A stretch of 64,000 nt of DNA from Hirundichthys speculiger (GCA_018398805.1 JAGFBZ010002542.1:124001-188000), one strand, 5' to 3'. Shown: positions 49,046 through 61,158, counted from the first letter of the stretch. The notes: generated by a model not told the origin, from the letters alone. Numbers and translations are program-made.

Positions 49046-50289
49046 GTACCCCCCAACAAAGGACCGGCTCCCAGACGGTCAAAACGAAGCACCAAAAAAA
49101 AGGAGGGGTGCCGGGCAGACGGCAGAGACAGTTCAGGCAGGCGGCCTCGACGCCGGTGCAGGCGGCAGACTGGAACCAGGAGCTGACGAGCCAGGCGGCC
49201 TTGGCGTGGATCCAAGAGGTGACAAGGTGGGTGGCTGTGGCGGACTGGAACCAGGAGTTGGCGAGGCGTACGCGGCGGACTGGAACCAGGAGTTGGCGAG
49301 GCGTACGGCGGCGGACTGGAACCAGGAGCTGGCGAGGCGTACGGCGGCGGACTGGAACCAGGAGCTGGCGAGGCGTACGGCGGCGGACTGGAACCAGGAG
49401 CTGGCGAGGCGTACGGCGGCGGACTGGAACCAGGAGCTGGCGAGGCGTACGGCGGCGGACTGGAACCAGGAGCTGGCGAGGCGGCGGACTGGAACCAGGA
49501 GCAGGCGAGGCGTACGGCGGCGGACTGGAACCAGGAGCAGGCGAGGCGGACTGCAGCTCCTGCTGCAGCGGCCCAAGCAGAGTCACGGCCATGTGCAGCT
49601 CCTGCTGCAGACGTCTGTGACTCTGCTTGGGCCTTCTGCAGCTCCTGCAAAGGATGTTCCTCGGAAGACTCCAGCTCCTGCTGCAGCGGCTCGTACGCCA
49701 ACCACCTCGGGAACGGGCTCAGGCGAGTGTGCGTCGACCACCTCGGAAACGAAGGGAGGTGGGTCGACCACCTCGAGAACTGGATCAGGCGAGTGTGCGC
49801 GACCACCTCGGAGGCGGATGATGGTTGGGCCCCGGTGGCCACCTCGAGGGGTGAAGCTAATGCCACTAGCTCCTCCCTGCACATGACCAGGTCGTCACGG
49901 ACTGACTCGATGATTGGCAGGGTAAGGAGTTGGGGTATGGCCAGGTTGTTCAGGAGGCGGTCATACATTAGGATCCCCCGTCTCCTGTCCGGGGTCTCCA
50001 TGAAGGAGGATGAGAGATGTCGGTAGAGGTCATAAAAACCATGAACCTCCTCCTGACTCACCAAACAAGTGTCCCGGACCGCCGCGGAAACGGGGCTGGG
50101 CAGTGGCGCAGAGACAGAGGGCACCGGGTCCGCGGCGCGGTGACGAGAGGCACTGATGGTAGTGGCTGCGGTGGCAGCTGGGTCCGCGGCTGCGGAATCG
50201 GGGACGCTGGGGAAGATGTGTACCGGACCACCTTTGGAAAAGACGGAGGAGGACCGCCTCAGAGACAGGAGAGGAAGGAGTGTCCACAT
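49033..50289 (-). CDS. Proline-rich tandem-repeat protein of an LTR-bounded unit, unidentified
   Basis: A 418-residue frame I cannot assign. Residues about 60-160 form a non-repetitive, mostly helical-looking region with CLVSQEEVHGFYDLYRHL and LLNNLAIPQLLTLP, then SVRDDLVMCREELVALASPL. Next comes an EVV/RWS-type repeat segment, a QELQ-rich stretch, and about nine copies of a 12-residue unit, PAPGSSPPPYAS or frame-shifted forms of it. The C-terminus runs into the LTR. No protease, RT or zinc knuckle is present. Upstream, another frame starting MMSSSAPSSVAVHVDTP (50326) looks like the true start, joined by a frame change near 50230. It is likely internal sequence of a non-autonomous gypsy-type element, possibly already decayed. 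Confidence 0.5.
   Translation of the reverse strand: MWTLLPLLSLRRSSSVFSKGGPVHIFPSVPDSAAADPAATAATTISASRHRAADPVPSVSAPLPSPVSAAVRDTCLVSQEEVHGFYDLYRHLSSSFMETPDRRRGILMYDRLLNNLAIPQLLTLPIIESVRDDLVMCREELVALASPLEVATGAQPSSASEVVAHTRLIQFSRWSTHLPSFPRWSTHTRLSPFPRWLAYEPLQQELESSEEHPLQELQKAQAESQTSAAGAAHGRDSAWAAAAGAAVRLACSWFQSAAVRLACSWFQSAASPAPGSSPPPYASPAPGSSPPPYASPAPGSSPPPYASPAPGSSPPPYASPAPGSSPPPYASPTPGSSPPRTPRQLLVPVRHSHPPCHLLDPRQGRLARQLLVPVCRLHRRRGRLPELSLPSARHPSFFLVLRFDRLGAGPLLGGTVMV
49237..49556. repeat. 36-bp minisatellite
   Basis: About nine tandem copies of a 36-bp unit (GGCGGACTGGAACCAGGAG followed by CTGGCGAGGCGTACGGC). Some copies are shortened (for example near 49265 and 49480). A further single related unit lies near 49165. 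It encodes the 12-residue repeat on the minus strand. Confidence 0.92.
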
Positions 50290-50448
50290 GGACCGCTACG
50301 GAGGAAGGAGCCGAAGAAGACATCACGAATGTCTTCCTCGCCTCCTCCGGGCAGCTCGCCTGTGCGCACCCCTGGAGCTGTTGTCCTCAGGCTCCTTGAA
50401 ACAGGGGAAGTTCAGGGCTGCCAGTCGATGGAAATATTTGGGCAGAGA

Positions 50449-50975
50449 TCTGAGGACTGAAGTTATATAATCCACTTTCTTGGTGTTAGTGAGGACTGGA
50501 GCGTTCTGGACTAACTGCAGCTGTCTGATGGTCTTTTTAGGAAGACCTGTAAGGACAGTGTTACAGTAGTCTAGTCTACTGAAGAAAAATGCATGGACAG
50601 GTTTTTCTGAATCCTGCAGAGACATCAGTATGTTTTTTTTAAGTGATAATTGGCTTATATAACGAGTGTCTTCATATGACTACTGAGGTTCAGGTCTGAG
50701 TCCATGACTATACCCAGATTTCTGGCTTTGATTTTGGTTTCTAACGTAGCTCTTTGAAGCTGAGTGCTGACTTTAAATCTTTCTTCCTTGGCTCCAAAAA
50801 CTATTGTTTCAGTTTTGTCATAATTTAACTGAGGGAAGTTATGGCACATCCATTCTCTAATTTGATCAATGCATCTGGCCAGTGTTTGGATCAGACTATA
50901 TTCTCCTGGTGAGATGGTTATGTAGATTTGTGTGTCATCAGCATAGTTGTGGCAACATATAGCCCTTGAGCCCCA
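50449..50975 (-). pseudogene. LINE reverse-transcriptase fragment
   Basis: The minus strand reads NYADDTQIYITIS (RT motif C, YADD at about 50947-50958), then LNYDKTETIVFGAKEERFKV, ARNLGIVMDSDLNLSSHMKT, VHAFFFSRLDYCNTVLTGLP and RQLQLVQNAPVLTNTKKVDY up to VLRSL. This is the second half of a fish L2/CR1-type non-LTR RT. Frames change between blocks. At about 50449 it passes abruptly into the unit that holds the repeat-protein ORF. Confidence 0.85.
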
Positions 50976-52659
50976 TTTTACTGTTCTCTGGAATTCTGTA
51001 GAAGACCATGGTTCACAAAGGACACAGATAACAGTATTTTCCCACTAAAGCAATGTGATGATATTGCCAGTCTACCTCTATACAGGTTGTTGTAGTTGGT
51101 GTTTGTGAACACTCATTGCTGGGATGACCACCAGTTTCAAATGCCGATTGACATTTATGAATACAAACAGGATTTACACTCGCTGTTTTACACAGAATTA
51201 CACATAATACCTAAACACCATCATATGATACTGAAACATCCAGAATGTTTATTAACGACAACACATACAGTTTTTTTTTTTTTACTTCGCTTCCAAACTC
51301 CTGCTGTGACAGACGCCTCCTGCAGCGCATCTGACAGCATTCAGTTACACTGCACTTCCAAATGTTGACTGGTATCTATGAATGCTAACAAGCAGGATTT
51401 ATCCTCGATGTTTGAATGGGATCCTGAACCACAAACCAGTGATCCAAAAACACCAACAATGTCTGTTCATGAGGATGCAAGCACTGTATTTAAGTTCAGT
51501 TGAAACCAGTCAGTGGAAATGTTTTCCACATCAGGGAATGTTCACAAACACTGCCCATTTAAAAAAAACTAAAAGTTGGTCTTCTACTGCTTCTGTCACA
51601 TAGTACAAAGAGACAGTCTCCTCCGCAGACCACTCATGTTTGATGTTGGCCTCCATTCTTTGTTAATTCTGTATATGACTGCATGTCATAGAGGGGGAAA
51701 GTCCAAGCTTGTGTCTGAAATTAACCATCCCACACCTTTTTTCTATATGTTTACTATATTTGGACAAAATTTACTTTACTGTCACCCAAAAGCTAAGAGT
51801 AAAAATTTATGATTTATGAATTTTATCATCTATCTTGATGAAAAATAATTGTAAGAACCAAAATTTAAAAAAACAACAGAAAAAGAAAGGATAAACAAAC
51901 ACTATCAGCAGTTCATACTGCATGTGGCAGCAGAAAAGAAGACACTCTTGCAGTTGCATTATTGCAAGGAAGGCAGTAAAGAAGGTCAGACAAAGACAAT
52001 GCAAATATGTACCAGGTAATGCAGTGTTAAAAAAAAAATCTCAGAATCACCTGGTGTGACACAAAACAGACTTACAGATTTCTAGTTTTTGTGGGTGACA
52101 GAGCTTTGACTCAGATGTCATTGCTCTCTGGCTTTGATTTTGTATGTGTATAAATCTAACAGTTGTTGCCAAACCCCATGGTAATGCGAGTGTCTGACAC
52201 CATCGCACTCTGCTTGGTTCTATGTAAGGTATCATCTATGCAAATCTGTATAAATACCCTCGACTAAAAGTAGGTCTGGCAGAGACAATGCAACTGTTCC
52301 CTCCTATTTCCTATTTTCACTCTTTCTTCTTCACTCTTTCTGGTCTCTGTCTGTAATCCCCCTGACGCAAGCCAATTAAACGTGAGAGGTCAACACTCAG
52401 GAGTAAGGTATTAGTTTTTGCTGTGTATCTCTGAGACTTAAGGTGAAAACATCAGAGCATCATCTGTATGACCTTGAGCTTGTGCGCCAATAGTAGCACA
52501 GTTTGTATTATGAATTCTTGAGCTGACAAAACTGTGTGGGTCAGTATGAGTGAAAATGTTCAAGCCCACTTTACACCATCTTCAGTTCATTTCAACCATC
52601 ATGCATTTCACTAAGGCTGCCCACTTCCTACGTACTTTCTCCCCCATCTCTATCCCCAG
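50976..52659. other. tmem163 intron, no feature recognised
   Basis: No exon or repeat body identified apart from homopolymer T/A runs near 51271 and 52029. Confidence 0.5.
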
Positions 52660-52771
52660 GATGACTTCCTCTTCAGCGTGTCCATAGTGAGTGGGTTCAC
52701 ATGTGGTGTGCTGGCTGTGGCCAAGTTCATGCTGGGAAGAAAGCTGACGAGTCGAGCGCTTATTACTGATG
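52660..52771 (+). CDS. tmem163: Transmembrane protein 163, exon with TM4
   Basis: 112 nt encoding DDFLFSVSIVSGFTCGVLAV, AKFMLGRKLTSRALITD and the first base of Gly. It matches human DDFLFSVSILSGILCSILAV and KFMLGKVLTSRALITD. Acceptor TATCCCCAG; donor GTAGGA is weaker than the others. The exon carries TM4 and the conserved LTSRALITD entering TM5, whose Asp belongs to the CDF-like DGFNS motif completed by the next exon. Confidence 0.97.
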
Positions 52772-53292
52772 GTAGGATACACACAAACACACATATGGAT
52801 ACTACACACTGCTGTCCCCAGATCTCGCTCTCCAACTAACAGGGCATCAATCCAATAAACCTGAGGTTGCTGTTCTCTGAGACTGGATTTATTTCCCAGA
52901 AGACTATGCACTTACCGCAGGCAAGACAATAACCTACTGAGCGAGCTTTCAACTACAACAAAGGAAATTAAATATATATATATATTTATTAAAAAAAAGA
53001 AAAGAAAAAAAACATTGGCCTCTGTATTGGATAACTCAAGCACAGTGGGCAGTAACACTAGAATGTGGAATTTGTAGTTAAGTTACAAAAATGAAAAAGA
53101 ACAAAAGTTTTTCATCTTCTTGAGTTGTCTTCAAAGGAGATCTATTACAACTCTTTTAATAGTTGAAACAATTTCCAGAGTTCTTAATGAAATTGCTATA
53201 CCATGGTTTGATCAAATTGAATCAGAGACACAATACAACAGCTCTATTTCCACATGTCTCCACTCTTCTGTTAAAAACAAATGCTTTCAGGG

Positions 53293-54464
53293 CAGTGTTG
53301 GGCAAGTTCACTTTCTACACAAACTAGTTCAGTTCATAGTTCACAGAAATTAAAAGGAACTAGTTCAGTTCATCATTTTGAAAAATGAACTAAATAGTTC
53401 ATTTTCAGTTATTTTTTTCTTATTCTTTTTTAATGTTGCTGCGAGCAATTATTTGTCAAAATGATTGCCACTGCCCATATACTACCACCACAAACTGCAA
53501 TTATTGTATCCATTTTATCTGTCGAAAACTATATGTCCAATTTGGAATCTTTATCCAACCAGGGTTCACATTAGCATTGAAGGGACAGCCCATGTAAAAC
53601 TGTCATTTCCCTTTCAGTTTCTTTCTACAGCAGCCATTCCCAAACTTCAGAAAACCATGGCCCACGGTCCACTCAAACCTTTAATCACAACTATGATCAC
53701 CAGACAGGACTAGAAGCTATGTTCTGATATTAATGTGAGGGGTCAACAAATAAAGTGACACTTGTCATATTAAGTTAAAATGACAGTAGAATAACTTAAC
53801 TGGTTTGTTTTATTACTTCTTAATGTCATGAATATTATACAGTAATTCAAAACATATTTGAATAAGATTGAGAATTTAAAACATAATTGTTTAATTTTAA
53901 TGTCCTCTCACTGCCCACATGTAGTACCTCGATGGCCCACCAGGGGACCGCGGCCGACACTTTTGGAATCACTGCTCTACAGTATATTAAAAATATGAGA
54001 AAAAAACTTCTGCCAAATGGTCTTTATTATAAGACAATAACAGGTACTTAAGGTGCAAATGTTTTTTTTCCTCATTTCAATATTTTAATCCCCCCCGGGG
54101 GTCGGGGCGCTCCTCTGGCTCTGAGCGACTGCAGCTTTCATCTTCCTCCATGCTTGTTTTAAACATTTGATGACGCAATCATTAGTGTGACATAAGCGAC
54201 AGACCGTGTTGGCATGTTTGATTGGTTTCCGAAGATACATGTTAGCCTCGTTTGTGGTGTATTTAAATGGGGTTCGCTGGAAACCTGGAACGGTTTTGAA
54301 GCTGCGTGAACTTTGAAAGACCGTCGTTCAAAATTTGCCCAAATGAACTCGTTTAAACCCAACGCTTGTCAAAGGGGAAAGTGAGCGCGTTCAGTTCACG
54401 TTCGGACAAAATATGAACTAGTTTGTGAACTTTCGTTCAATGAAGGCGTTCAGGTACAACACTG
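53293..54464. mobile_element. hAT MITE with perfect 8-bp duplication, host of another hAT
   Basis: 1172 bp from CAGTGTTGGGCAAGTTCAC to GTTCAGGTACAACACTG. Flanked by TTTCAGGG at 53285-53292 and 54465-54472 (8/8). Subterminal GAACTAGTT motifs occur at both ends. A second hAT MITE is nested at 53631-53974. A CCCCCCGGGGG tract lies near 54092. No transposase. Confidence 0.88.
53631..53974. mobile_element. Nested hAT MITE
   Basis: 344 bp with ends CAGCCATTCCCAAACTTC and, inverted, CAGTGATTCCAAAAGTGTC. Flanked by TTCTACAG and CTCTACAG (7/8) at 53623-53630 and 53975-53982. The interior has CATGGCCCACGG and GATGGCCCACCAGGGG. It jumped into the element at 53293 after that element had inserted. Confidence 0.82.
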
Positions 54465-55182
54465 TTTCAGGGTAAGGAGTCAGGGCCTAACCCTACCCCC
54501 CGCCTAAACCCCTACCCCTCGCATAATCTTAAACTCAAACACCCAAACATATGCTTTTAAGGAAAGAAATTAGTACTTCTTTTTCCATTTTATGTCCCAT
54601 TTAAAGGAATACTGGAACCTCAAATTTGTGTATGCACTGGCTTATTTTATATGAATTTGGTGTTTAAAAGCAGAAAATCATAAATTGTGATTAATTCAGG
54701 ACACTGAGACAGCAAAAACTGATCTCCACAATGATCTGTTCCATAAATTGATTACCACCATGTCAGAGCAAATTTCTCAGATTTTGAAGAAGGATCAACA
54801 CTGAACATATTGAAGGTTGGGTTGAAGTCAGTGAAATTTTGAAAACAATTCTCCCTATTCATCTTGTAACCTTTAGAATAAATCAGATGCACTTGTAGAT
54901 ATAAGCCACTGAAACATATAAAACTCTTGTAAATATTCTTGGGTATATGATTGAAACACATGAAAAATGTGATCTAAAAACACTGATGCACAAGCCAAAA
55001 TTTGTGTCATTGCCAAAGCGTTTAGCCGTGGCTGTTGACATGAGAGCGGTTTCTACCATTTCTTTGACAAGAACAAAAGAAAACAATTGCAAACTTGACG
55101 ACAATTTTCCTTAAGAAAATTGTTTACTATTCAGGATTCCAGGAACCATGTTTGATAGCTCCTTATAAGGATTAGTCCAGCA

Positions 55183-55674
55183 CAGTGGTGCGCAAACTGT
55201 GGTACACGTATCACCAGTGGTACGCGAGCGCTCTCTGGTGGTACGCGGGGGAACGTCATGAGTTTCCACATTTTCAATTTAAAAAAAAAAATCGGAAATG
55301 TACAATTCATTATAAATATAACGTTTCAAACAAAATGTGTAGCTTGAGATAATTAGAACTGTGTAATTAAAAAAATATTTGCTGCATATTCAGTTATAGT
55401 GCAGATGTAACAACTTTTGAGTGTTTATTTTGCTCTGTATGAGAGTATGAGTATGTGAGAACTGTTGGACAGAGTTGTAAATGTCTGATTCAGTAAGGTA
55501 ACAATTCAGGTAACAATAAATAAACACAATAAGGAATAAACATCTCTCCTGTGCGTTTAAAGCTAATTGAGAAGGCATATATGGCTATATTTTAAAATTG
55601 ATCATCATGGTGGTACTCAGAGAGCTGAACAGTTTCTCAGCTGGTACACAGTAATAAAAGTTTGAGAACCACTG
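55183..55674. mobile_element. hAT MITE
   Basis: 492 bp from CAGTGGTGCGCAAACTGTGG to GTTTGAGAACCACTG, flanked by GTCCAGCA and GTCGAGCA (7/8). GTGGTAC repeats occur near both ends. It lies 91 bp upstream of the TM5 exon. Confidence 0.83.
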
Positions 55675-55765
55675 GTCGAGCACACTTCAAAAAAACAAGT
55701 TCAGAGAACAACAAAAAAAATACTGATTAGAAGCTCTTTTTATTGACTTGTGTTGTTCTTTTCAG

Positions 55766-55907
55766 GGTTTAACTCTCTGGTTGGAGCTATACTGGGCTTT
55801 TCCATTCTTATCAGCGCTGAAGTCTTCGATGAGCACCCAGATGTCTGGTTTATGGATGGCACCATTGGAGTTCTTATTGGAATTATCATTTTTGCATATG
55901 GGGTGAA
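55766..55907 (+). CDS. tmem163: Transmembrane protein 163, exon with TM5 and TM6
   Basis: 142 nt. GG completes Gly, then FNSLVGAILGFSILISAEVF, DEHPDVWFMDGTIGVLIGII, IFAYGVK (last codon split AA|G). It matches human FNSLVGGVMGFSILLSAEVF and DGSIGVLIGLTIFAYGVK. TM5 and TM6 are joined by a short acidic luminal loop (DEHPDVW versus KHDSAVW). The DGFNS at the exon junction is the CDF-like polar motif of TM5. Acceptor TTTTCAG, donor GTAAGT. Confidence 0.97.
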
Positions 55908-57084
55908 GTAAGTGATTCTTTAACTGCAGTGTGTGATAAATATTTATTTTCCTGTCACCACTTAAGTTATCTAATTCTACAAATTCCAGCGAATCATTAG
56001 CTTGTTTACAGCTGGTATTAAATGCACCGATCAAACATAACACGATGACTTCCCACTTAATAATGAACAAGTCTTCCTTGTGTTCTCAAAAGAGCTCTGA
56101 CTAGTCAAGGTCTGGATAAAGAACATCTGAGGGTATCCTGGAGTGTCTGGTACTGAGATGTTATCAATAAAGCTTTTGCACCCAGTGGATTGTGGGGTGG
56201 GGTCTCTATGCTAGGACATTGCCTCCCACAGATGCCATCAGGTCCCACCAGATTGGTGTCTGTGGAGTTTAAAAACAAAATGAACACCTCAGGTTCTTTG
56301 CTGTGTTCTTCGGGCACTTCCTAATAAAATGTGTTTAGGGGCCCACTGCAGACTTGCTGGGGGAAGCAGCTATTGTAGGGGAAAGATGTTGCCATGCTGG
56401 GGTTGCAATTGGTCTTCAAAAAATTTGACGTAGGTGCCAGGTGCCAAAAATAGGATTCAAATGAATGCCGGGATTCAGGTTTTCCTGGCAGAACATTGCA
56501 ATTAGCACAATGCGTACTGTTTACTCACGTTACCTGTCAGTGGTCATAATGTCATGGTTGATCGGTGCACTGCATCTTAAGTGATCTGATAACAAGTGGA
56601 CAGCCTACAGGTGTAAATGCACCCAGAATGCATTTGTGGATGTATTGAGATATGATTACTCAAACCATTTGGTGGTGATCTGGACCATTCATCTCTTGAA
56701 TAAAACCATAAAAGGAAAATCAAATTTGACATCTTAGAAAGATGTTCTTCTTCTTTGTGTGGTAACTGGGTGTGGTTTAGTACTTTGCTGCCTCCTGTAG
56801 AAAAAAGGGTGCAGATTTGGTTTTAACAGGTGGAGGTAATGGTGAGGAAGTGAAATCAAACCACAAGTTGCCTCTTCAGATGCGTCTGAAGATGCATGTT
56901 AATGCCAGGTTAAACAGTACACTTGTGATCAAGTTACACAGGACAGATCTTTAACATCAGGTGTAAACAAGATCACTTGTGACAACTTGAGACAGATGCC
57001 CTGTAGAAGCTTTGATTCTGTGCATTTACATGTTTTCCAATGAGAGTTTCTTCTTTCTTTATTTATTTTTTTGCATTCCCACAG
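55908..57084. other. Last tmem163 intron, no feature recognised
   Basis: No repeat family or exon recognised. Confidence 0.5.
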
Positions 57085-57145
57085 GCTCCTGAAGGACATG
57101 GTTCCTCGTGTCAGACAGACGAGGCACTATGAACGCTTCGAATGA
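57085..57145 (+). CDS. tmem163: Transmembrane protein 163, terminal exon
   Basis: 61 coding nt. G completes Lys, then LLKDMVPRVRQTRHYERFE and TGA. The human C-terminus is LLIDMVPRVRQTRHYEMFE. This cytosolic tail is almost unchanged, which supports function. Acceptor CCCACAG. Confidence 0.97.
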
Positions 57146-60138
57146 GAGACTTGGATACTGACCAGATGAGCAATTTTAGGCACACACACATCCACACACA
57201 CAAACAGATTCCCCTTGCTCTATTCTCTCTTGTTTTCATACAATCTTGTGTCTGCATTTGTTTGCACATTCAGAAAGACTCTCCTGTTCCAGTACATATA
57301 TATATGCTCTATATCCTGGATATAGTACATACATTCATCCATGCACATGTGTGTGCAGATGTCTGAAAGAAAACCCTTCAGTCTGAGAATTTATTCATCT
57401 GATTTTGTTCATTAAAGGACTAAGTTAAAAATTACACATTACAAAACATATTTTTTTTAAAAGTGGGACAGACATTTATGCAGCTAAGAAGACACCACAT
57501 GCCAGCACACCTGATTTTTTTTTTTTAATTCATCAAATGATGGAGTTTTACTCTGCTTTTTTCTAAAAATTGTTAACCCATTCCATTAAACAAGCTTTCA
57601 ACTTTTGCTTTTGCAGCATCTAGTTATGGGATGCTCAATAATTAATTATTCTCTAGATAAAAAGCTAAACAGGTATAAAGAGGATGAGACTCAAGAAGCA
57701 CAGACATTTACCATATAATGGTGATGAACCTACATGCACAAAAATGATTTTAGTTGTTTGGATTTCACTGCTAACCCTGCCCCAGACTACTGCCTGTGAT
57801 GTGTCCAAGCAAATGTTTCCTCAAACGCCAATGTCTGTTATTTACAATTAATACAAAAAGTGATTTAGAAATAACAGAGAATTATTTTGTGAAAACAGTT
57901 TTGCCTGCTGGTATAAACTCATATGAAAGACTCTGTTAAATTGCCATTTAGTGTTCATATCTTATGAAGATTTGCTTGCTTCTGAAATCTGCTCAGTAAC
58001 TTTTTTTTTTTTTTTTTTACTTGAGACTTACGGCAATCAGGTGAAATATCACCAGAAAATAACAAAGAGCTCAAAAATCAGAACGAGTTTTTCATAAAAG
58101 ATAGATTTCTGTGCCATTTGCTGTGCTCATACAGAGTTCCTTTTTTTTTACTGGAATGTTGCAGCTTATGTGTTTTTTACTTGAAGTATTAATATTTTCC
58201 TCATAGTCACCTGATTTTTTTCTTATTTTGATTGCAAACATTAAACTTGAGATGAACCTAGGCACAACAACAAATATTAGCCAGATATTATGATTATTTA
58301 CTGATGTAGTATTTTCTCTCTGTCTAATTTACCCCACCTTCTCTTCTGCATGTTCCCATCGTTATTGTCCTTTATTATGTGCAATGAACAGAATGTAATT
58401 ACAAAGCACATGGTCTGTAAATATATTTATTTCAATATTTGCGAATAGACAGCATATATTTAAAGTACAGACTGATTAATGTTGCATATCTTTAAAAATG
58501 TTTATTCTGTAGTGTGCATATACTGTAAATGTTGTTTTACATTTTACTGTAGTTTTTGGTAAAATGAGAAGACAAGTCATACTGTAAGTTTTTGCACTGT
58601 GGATATAATTTCTTTTAGAGTGTAGGAGTGATCTGATGGTTCTGTCCAAGGTTCAGCTGTGTTGATTGTCAATCAAATCTCTCATTATGTTCTTAAAGCA
58701 ACTCTATCTAGCAATGCTACTTCTGACCACATGGGCAAACAGATCTACTGTGTTGACAAAAGAACCACTGACAATACTGTTCTAATGACTGGGGACGGTC
58801 TGGCATTTCTTTTAATACCACTTTGACCCTCTAGAGGTGCACTCTGTTTGTCTTACACCAGGAGATGACACATTAACTCTTTTGTGATATGCTGCTCCCT
58901 TCTGGCTAGGAGTGGTGTTACTACATAGAGTAACAAGAGTTGCAGCTGGTCACCTCAATGTTATTTAATTCACTGGAGTTCATTGTACAGAATATTATAT
59001 CTGGAGTATTATGAATTATTATTTAAAATGTGTTTAAAGAAACACCAACAACAATGTCCTTTGGGTGGATAATAATTTTTACCTTCTAGGGGCATCAAAA
59101 TAAGTATGTTATACTTTTCAAAGAAAATCAGGGCAGGTAATCAGTAGATGTGGTCTTGACAATGAACTTACTGGTATGACTAAATATTTAACCATTTCAA
59201 GAGAAGAAAGCTTATGTTTAGTTCAGTGGTAAGTTCAGTGGACTTGTAATACTCTTGTTGTAAAATTTTGTTATTAAAAATATTAGTCCGGTAATATCTT
59301 TAATAGCACTCTCTGGTTTGATTTTTTTTTTAAATTCACAGTTTTTCTTGGAGTGCCCTATGAAGGTATAAGCCCTAGTTTTCTCTTGTGAATATTAATC
59401 CATGAAGTATATGTGCCCCCTTGTGGCTGGTAGCATTATACAAACTGTTAATTAATATTCAGGATCCAAAGGAGAGGGCCTATATTTATCCCCAGCTGAA
59501 GGCAGTTAAAGCCTTGGGCAGTAACTAAGAGGAAGCCTACATCTGCTGCATCCGCTCCACACAGTGGGCAAGATGCAAAATGACTGGTATTATCTTTAGC
59601 GTCTTGTGTGAGGAATATAGGTTAGCTGGAAACTGAAGGTGTGAATCAGTTTACACCAGTCGAACTCACCAACAGCACACTGATTTGTAATGCTCCCCAT
59701 CCCCCGCCTCTTTCCTGCAGAGAAGACAATCTTGACAGTGACTTTTCTGATCAAAGCACAGTGTTTGCACATGCTGAAACCACCATGCACGGCACAGAAC
59801 AAACACTAAAATTAATGTGATGCTTTGTTGTAAGTCTGTTGCTCGTATGAAAAATCCTTATGTCAGACAAATTAAAAACATTATGATCTTGGCAACAAAA
59901 TCCTTTCTACCTCTTTTCTTTTGCCTTTTGTTTTTCATGTCATGTCTTTTTTAACAAATTCATGCTGCTGGAAATTTTTACCAACCTTCCAGGTGTTTCA
60001 TTGACTGCTTCAGGTTCAGCGCAACAAATGAATGCCAAACACATGTCAATCTAAACATCTGATGTCCTATACTGACATTTTAATCCATCATTTGATAAAG
60101 ATTTTATGAAAAGAGTTTATTTTTTGTCATGGTGAGGT
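57146..60138 (+). other. tmem163 3' UTR and downstream DNA, end unresolved
   Basis: No ORF of note. AT-rich with AU-rich stretches. TGTAAATATATTTATTTCAA near 58416 contains a TGTAAATA Pumilio-type site. ATTAAA occurs at about 57411 and 58240; canonical AATAAA is not seen here, with the next at about 61551 and 61601, beyond the hAT copy. The poly-A site cannot be chosen from sequence. Confidence 0.5.
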
Positions 60139-60146
60139 GTAAGTAC

Positions 60147-61158
60147 TAGTGATGCAACGGTACTCGGTAAAAGACTGAACCGTTCGGTACGACCTGCACG
60201 GGACAATACGCTTTTATGTCCCGCTGTATTTATGTTCCAATAACTTTGCATTGGACTTGCATGTGAGCGTGCGTGCCTTTTAGGCAACAGGCCCACCACT
60301 GCACGTCAATGTCCACTCGCCTCTGCTCACTCACAGTGACCAGCCGATCACACTTTGGCCAGTTGGCTGCCGCTCATAGACACAGAAAAAAAACAAAAAA
60401 ACAAGCAGGCATGGCCAGCGGTAGCGCAGAAATTGGGAAAAACTTTCTTTAATCACCGGTGTGGGAGCATTTTGGTTTTGCTGTTGAATACACCGGCGAT
60501 GGAATGAAAACAGTTAACAGAACACAATCTTCCACCTCCTTAAACCCGCAGTTTTACCTGTGTAAGATCCAGTTGTTACTAGTTGTGTGTCTTGGCGTAG
60601 CTGATGTGCTTTTTTAAAATACTGGAGAACAAATCGTTGAATGCGCATTTAAAGATCACGAACAATCAATGTTCCTGTCCCTCCTCGAACACCAACAATT
60701 TCAGACACATTGGAAATAAATTCACACATCCAACCTTTTCCAGCTTGACACCAGAGACAAAGATCTCCTAGTTTCCTCCACAGCAGACATCTGAATGAGA
60801 TCCTGCCACAGCTGTACAGACTGACGTGTCTGGCCGTGACTATTCCCACATCCACCACAACTGCTGACCAGACATCCTCTGACCTCAAGAGAATAAAAAC
60901 GTATGCAAGTAATACAGTGATGCGTAATCGAGAGGTAGAGCCGTTTGCGCACGTCCACATGTGACCAGGTGGACGCACATTTATTCCATTTAGACACGCT
61001 CTTTTACGCGCCGACATGCGAGTTGCGCTTTCCGCAAACTCGGTATCTTGCGTTCGCGGGTTTAGGGTAGCGGGTGGTCTGAAATTGTACCGAATCCGTA
61101 CTGAAACCATGACACAAAAACCGTGGTACTGTGAGCCACCTGTACCGTTGCACCCCTA
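60147..61158 (+). mobile_element. hAT-family element, copy 4, structurally complete with perfect duplication
   Basis: 1012 bp from TAGTGATGCAACGGTAC to GTACCGTTGCACCCCTA, flanked by GTAAGTAC at 60139-60146 and 61159-61166 (8/8). This defines the true two different ends of the family. The + strand at about 60765-60960 keeps the decayed hATC segment (LPQLYRLTCLAVTIPT, LKRIKTYASNTVMRNREVE). Most of the transposase is deleted, so movement must have depended on another copy. The perfect duplication suggests a fairly recent insertion. Confidence 0.9.

Noticed and set aside
49237..49556. The tandem array as a CRISPR-like repeat
   Set aside because: Units are directly contiguous without unique spacers and the sequence is vertebrate.
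60649..61110. A 153-residue minus-strand frame (VRPPGHMWTC, LLRSEDVWSAVVVDVG) recurring in all hAT family copies
   Set aside because: It is antisense to the recognisable hATC segment. Its conservation follows from shared DNA of the element and it matches no domain.
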